Assembly: GCA_937934705.1 (NCBI GenBank)
Contig: CALGYY010000127.1
Coordinates: forward strand, 1 to 7,066
DNA length: 7,066 nt
Source: an uncultured Bacteroidota bacterium
Lineage (GTDB): Bacteria; Bacteroidota; Bacteroidia; Bacteroidales; CAIWKO01
Reading direction: 5' to 3'
Part shown: piece after piece, positions 5,167 to 7,066 of the stretch
Position numbering within the stretch: position 1 is the first letter of the stretch
Layout of the letters: every line of letters starts with the position of its first letter
Position numbers and translations under genes: made by a program
The notes under the pieces: generated by a model
Databases searched by the model: none
What the model saw: only the letters and a program-made list of their open reading frames with translations
What the model was told of the DNA's origin: nothing

Positions 5167-6017
5167 AAACAAAAGAAGCTGAAGAAAGGGTCATGCTTTG
5201 GATCATGCGCTTTGCCGCGCTAAGCATTGTGCTGGTACTCGGGCTGATCATTCTGAGCATTCTGATACGCGGCCTGCCATCACTTTCATGGGACATGATT
5301 TCACAGATCCCCAAAGGAGGGTTTTACTATGGAAAGGAAGGCGGCATTCTGAACGCCATCATTGGTTCACTATACCTCTCTGCCGGAGCCACACTGCTGG
5401 CCATGATCATCGGGATTCCTGCGGCCTTATATATTAATGTCTATGCAGCACGACATGACCGCATGGCCGCCGCCGCCCGCTTTTTCCTTGATCTGCTGTG
5501 GGGTGTCCCCTCTATCGTTTACGGGGCGTTTGCTTTCAGTATGATGATATTGCTGGGAATGCGCACCTCTCTGCTGGCTGGGATCGTAACTGTTGCTCTC
5601 TTTATCCTTCCGATCATGATCAGGGCCATCGATGAAGTGCTGCGGTCAGTCTCGCCGGGTTTATCAGAAGCGTCATATGCTCTCGGCGCCACCCGCACTC
5701 AAACGGCTTTCAGGGTACTGGTAAAACAAACCATGCCCGGAATCATTACCGCCATTCTGCTCTCCTTCGGAAGGGCCATTGGAGATGCAGCCGCCGTACT
5801 TTTTACCACCGGTTATACAGATCACATCCCGACCTCGCCCGACCAGCCGGCAGCGACTCTTCCTTTGGCCATCTTCTTTCAGCTCAGCAGTCCCATCCCC
5901 GAGGTCAGAGACCGCGCTTTTGCTGCAGCTGTTGTTCTCACCCTGATTATTTTGATCATCAGTCTGCTTGCACGCTGGCTTTCGCATAAGTATGAAAAAA
6001 GACGCATCAAATTCTGA
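5163..6017 (+). CDS. pstA: Phosphate ABC transporter permease PstA
   Basis: This is a 284-residue partner permease to PstC. Six membrane segments lie at about 13-36, 65-93, 103-131, 135-155, 190-213 and 253-273. Family motifs are DLLWGVPSIVYGAFAF (110-125), the EAA loop GLSEASYALGATRTQ (166-180), and a C-terminal LPLAIFFQLSSP segment (233-244). At the helix after the EAA loop it has GRAIGD (203-208), where PstA and PstC proteins usually have a Gly-Glu pair; Asp208 is a conservative change. The ATG overlaps the pstC stop as ATGA, typical of translational coupling. The basic tail (KYEKRRIKF) faces the cytoplasm and overlaps the probable start of pstB. Confidence 0.93.
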   Translation: MKTKEAEERVMLWIMRFAALSIVLVLGLIILSILIRGLPSLSWDMISQIPKGGFYYGKEGGILNAIIGSLYLSAGATLLAMIIGIPAALYINVYAARHDRMAAAARFFLDLLWGVPSIVYGAFAFSMMILLGMRTSLLAGIVTVALFILPIMIRAIDEVLRSVSPGLSEASYALGATRTQTAFRVLVKQTMPGIITAILLSFGRAIGDAAAVLFTTGYTDHIPTSPDQPAATLPLAIFFQLSSPIPEVRDRAFAAAVVLTLIILIISLLARWLSHKYEKRRIKF

Positions 6018-6777
6018 TTCAATGGATCCTATACTCTCAATACAGAATCTTAATCTGCATTACTCCGGTCAGCATATCCTGAAAAATATCAACCTGAGCA
6101 TTCCCGACAGAAAGATCACCGTTCTCCTGGGACCTTCAGGCTGCGGAAAAACAAGCCTTTTACGTTGCATCAACCGGCTCACCGACCTGCATGAGGATGT
6201 GAAGCTTAGTGGCTCCATCATGATGAATGGACAGGACGTTCTCGACCGCAACATGGATGTGAATGAGCTGAGAAGAAAAACGGGACTGGTTTCGCAAAGA
6301 CCCTATCCCTTACCGATGAGCATTTTCGATAACGTGGCTTATGGTATGCGGATACATGGTGAACGAAGAAAAAGCGTCCTGAAAGAAAAAGTCAGGCATT
6401 ACCTCGGGAAGGCCAGTCTTTGGGACGAAGTCAAAGACCGCCTGAACGAACCGGCCGGCCGGCTGTCGATCGGGCAGCAGCAACGCCTTTGCATTGCGAG
6501 AGGATTGGCAGTGGAGCCTGAAATCATTCTGGCTGATGAGCCTACTTCCGCGCTGGACCCGATGTCGAGCAGGAGTATCGAAGAGGAGTTCGTGCGCCTG
6601 AAGAAAGATTATGCTGTGATTATGGTCACCCATATTCTGAGGCAGGCCCGCAGGATTGCCGACCATGTGGTATTTATCTATATGGGAGAAATCGTCGAAC
6701 AGGCTCCTGCAGAAGAGTTTTTCTCAAACCCGAAAGAAGAACGGACCAGGATGTACCTTGAAGGATTATTCAACTAA
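5992..6777 (+). CDS. pstB: Phosphate ABC transporter ATP-binding protein PstB
   Basis: This is a 261-residue ATPase that powers phosphate import through PstC/PstA. It has Walker A GPSGCGKT (47-54), a Q-loop at Gln102 followed by the PstB-typical RPYPLPMSIFDNVAYG (103-118), the signature LSIGQQQRLCIARGLA (158-173), Walker B IILADEPTSALDP (178-190) and the H-loop His214 in VTH. PMSIFDN and QQQRLCIARG distinguish PstB from other ABC ATPases. The signature has Ile160 where LSGGQ has its first Gly, a departure from the consensus. The start is uncertain: ATG 5992 overlaps pstA by 26 nt, while ATG 6022 starts 4 nt after the pstA stop and gives 251 residues; both keep the whole domain. A TTG at 5968 opens the frame but would overlap pstA further. 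No phoU follows; a porin-like gene begins 10 nt later. Confidence 0.93.
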   Translation: MKKDASNSDSMDPILSIQNLNLHYSGQHILKNINLSIPDRKITVLLGPSGCGKTSLLRCINRLTDLHEDVKLSGSIMMNGQDVLDRNMDVNELRRKTGLVSQRPYPLPMSIFDNVAYGMRIHGERRKSVLKEKVRHYLGKASLWDEVKDRLNEPAGRLSIGQQQRLCIARGLAVEPEIILADEPTSALDPMSSRSIEEEFVRLKKDYAVIMVTHILRQARRIADHVVFIYMGEIVEQAPAEEFFSNPKEERTRMYLEGLFN

Positions 6778-6787
6778 AACAATCGCC

Positions 6788-7066
6788 GTGAAAATCAGAC
6801 TTTTTATTCTGCTATTCCTGAGCATGATTTCAGTACAACTGGAAGCCCAGCTGGTACTTTCAGGAGAGATCCGACCGCGTTACGAATTCAGAAACGGTTA
6901 CCGTCACCTGCCTGATCACGATACCTGGCCCGCTCACCTGATTTCACAGCGCACCCGTTTGAATGTCGCCTGGAAAAGCAAAGGTGTCAGCTCAGCGATA
7001 CGCTTCCAGGATGTGCGAATCTGGGGGGACGAGGCCATGAAAAAGGATGTTGCCGGAGTGGGATTA
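6788..7066 (+). CDS. Outer-membrane porin / alginate-export-like protein (5' part, cut by window edge)
   Basis: This is an open frame of 93 codons running off the right end without a stop. The start is a GTG 10 nt after the pstB stop; no upstream in-frame ATG exists and the first internal ATG (codon 13) would destroy the signal peptide. The N-terminus has a signal peptide (MKIRLFILLFLSMISVQLEAQ, in pieces: basic MKIR, core 5-16, cleavage near EAQ 19-21). The mature start LVLSGEIRPRYEFRNGY, the segment LISQRTRLNVAWKSKG and the FQDVRIWGDE strand are typical of Bacteroidota beta-barrel porins annotated as alginate-export or porin family proteins, with alternating aromatic and charged strands. 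In this operon it likely supplies an outer-membrane route for phosphate, similar in idea to OprP/OprO. The substrate is an inference from position only. Confidence 0.78.
   Translation, partial: MKIRLFILLFLSMISVQLEAQLVLSGEIRPRYEFRNGYRHLPDHDTWPAHLISQRTRLNVAWKSKGVSSAIRFQDVRIWGDEAMKKDVAGVGL

Noticed and set aside
6451..6462. CCGGCCGGCCGG repeat-like palindrome
   Set aside because: It lies inside the conserved pstB coding sequence and is explained by Pro-Ala-Gly-Arg codons. No mobile or regulatory context.
6310..6666. A 118-codon minus-strand open frame inside pstB
   Set aside because: It is antisense to the fully conserved ABC ATPase domain and shows no recognisable protein features.
1..7066. 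CRISPR arrays, tRNA or rRNA genes, insertion sequences, toxin-antitoxin or phage genes
   Set aside because: No spaced direct repeats, cloverleaf-like sequences, transposase motifs or terminal inverted repeats were seen on either strand.

Overview
The window looks like a piece of a Bacteroidota genome (probably Bacteroidia-like), seen as an assembled contig. Four things point there: a DUF4831-type secreted protein, SCGSSS-type lipoprotein signal peptides, no convincing Shine-Dalgarno sequences, and a match to the Bacteroidota -7 promoter element TAnnTTTG ahead of every gene or operon whose upstream region is visible. The first 45 bases are not genomic. They match the Illumina TruSeq index/read-2 adapter, so the natural sequence starts near position 46. 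The right edge cuts through a gene.

Layout. Positions 112-1287 (minus) encode a secreted DUF4831-family protein of unknown function. A 125-bp divergent promoter region separates it from a plus-strand Rrf2-family regulator (1413-1862) with four clustered cysteines, suggesting an Fe-S or redox sensor. The regulator converges, with only 7 bp between stops, on a minus-strand TPR-repeat lipoprotein (1870-3081). A 197-bp divergent intergenic region (3082-3278) then holds two promoters, a palindrome with 8-bp arms, a 12-bp perfect palindrome and a 7-bp direct repeat that sits where a -33 element would be.

From 3279 to the right end runs a tight plus-strand operon: pstS, pstC, pstA, pstB, and the start of an outer-membrane porin-like gene. 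Together they encode a high-affinity phosphate uptake system: a lipoprotein receptor, two membrane permeases, the ATPase, and a putative outer-membrane channel that could let the anion into the periplasm. No phoU, phoR or phoB is visible.

No new defence or mobile system is visible. The most interesting points are a divergent Pst transporter, the likely phosphate-responsive control region, the porin in the pst operon, and the adapter at the contig end. The divergence consists of a PstS anion loop lacking the usual Ser and Thr, an EF-hand-like loop in PstS, an LSIGQ signature in PstB, and GRAIGD instead of the usual GE motif in PstA.
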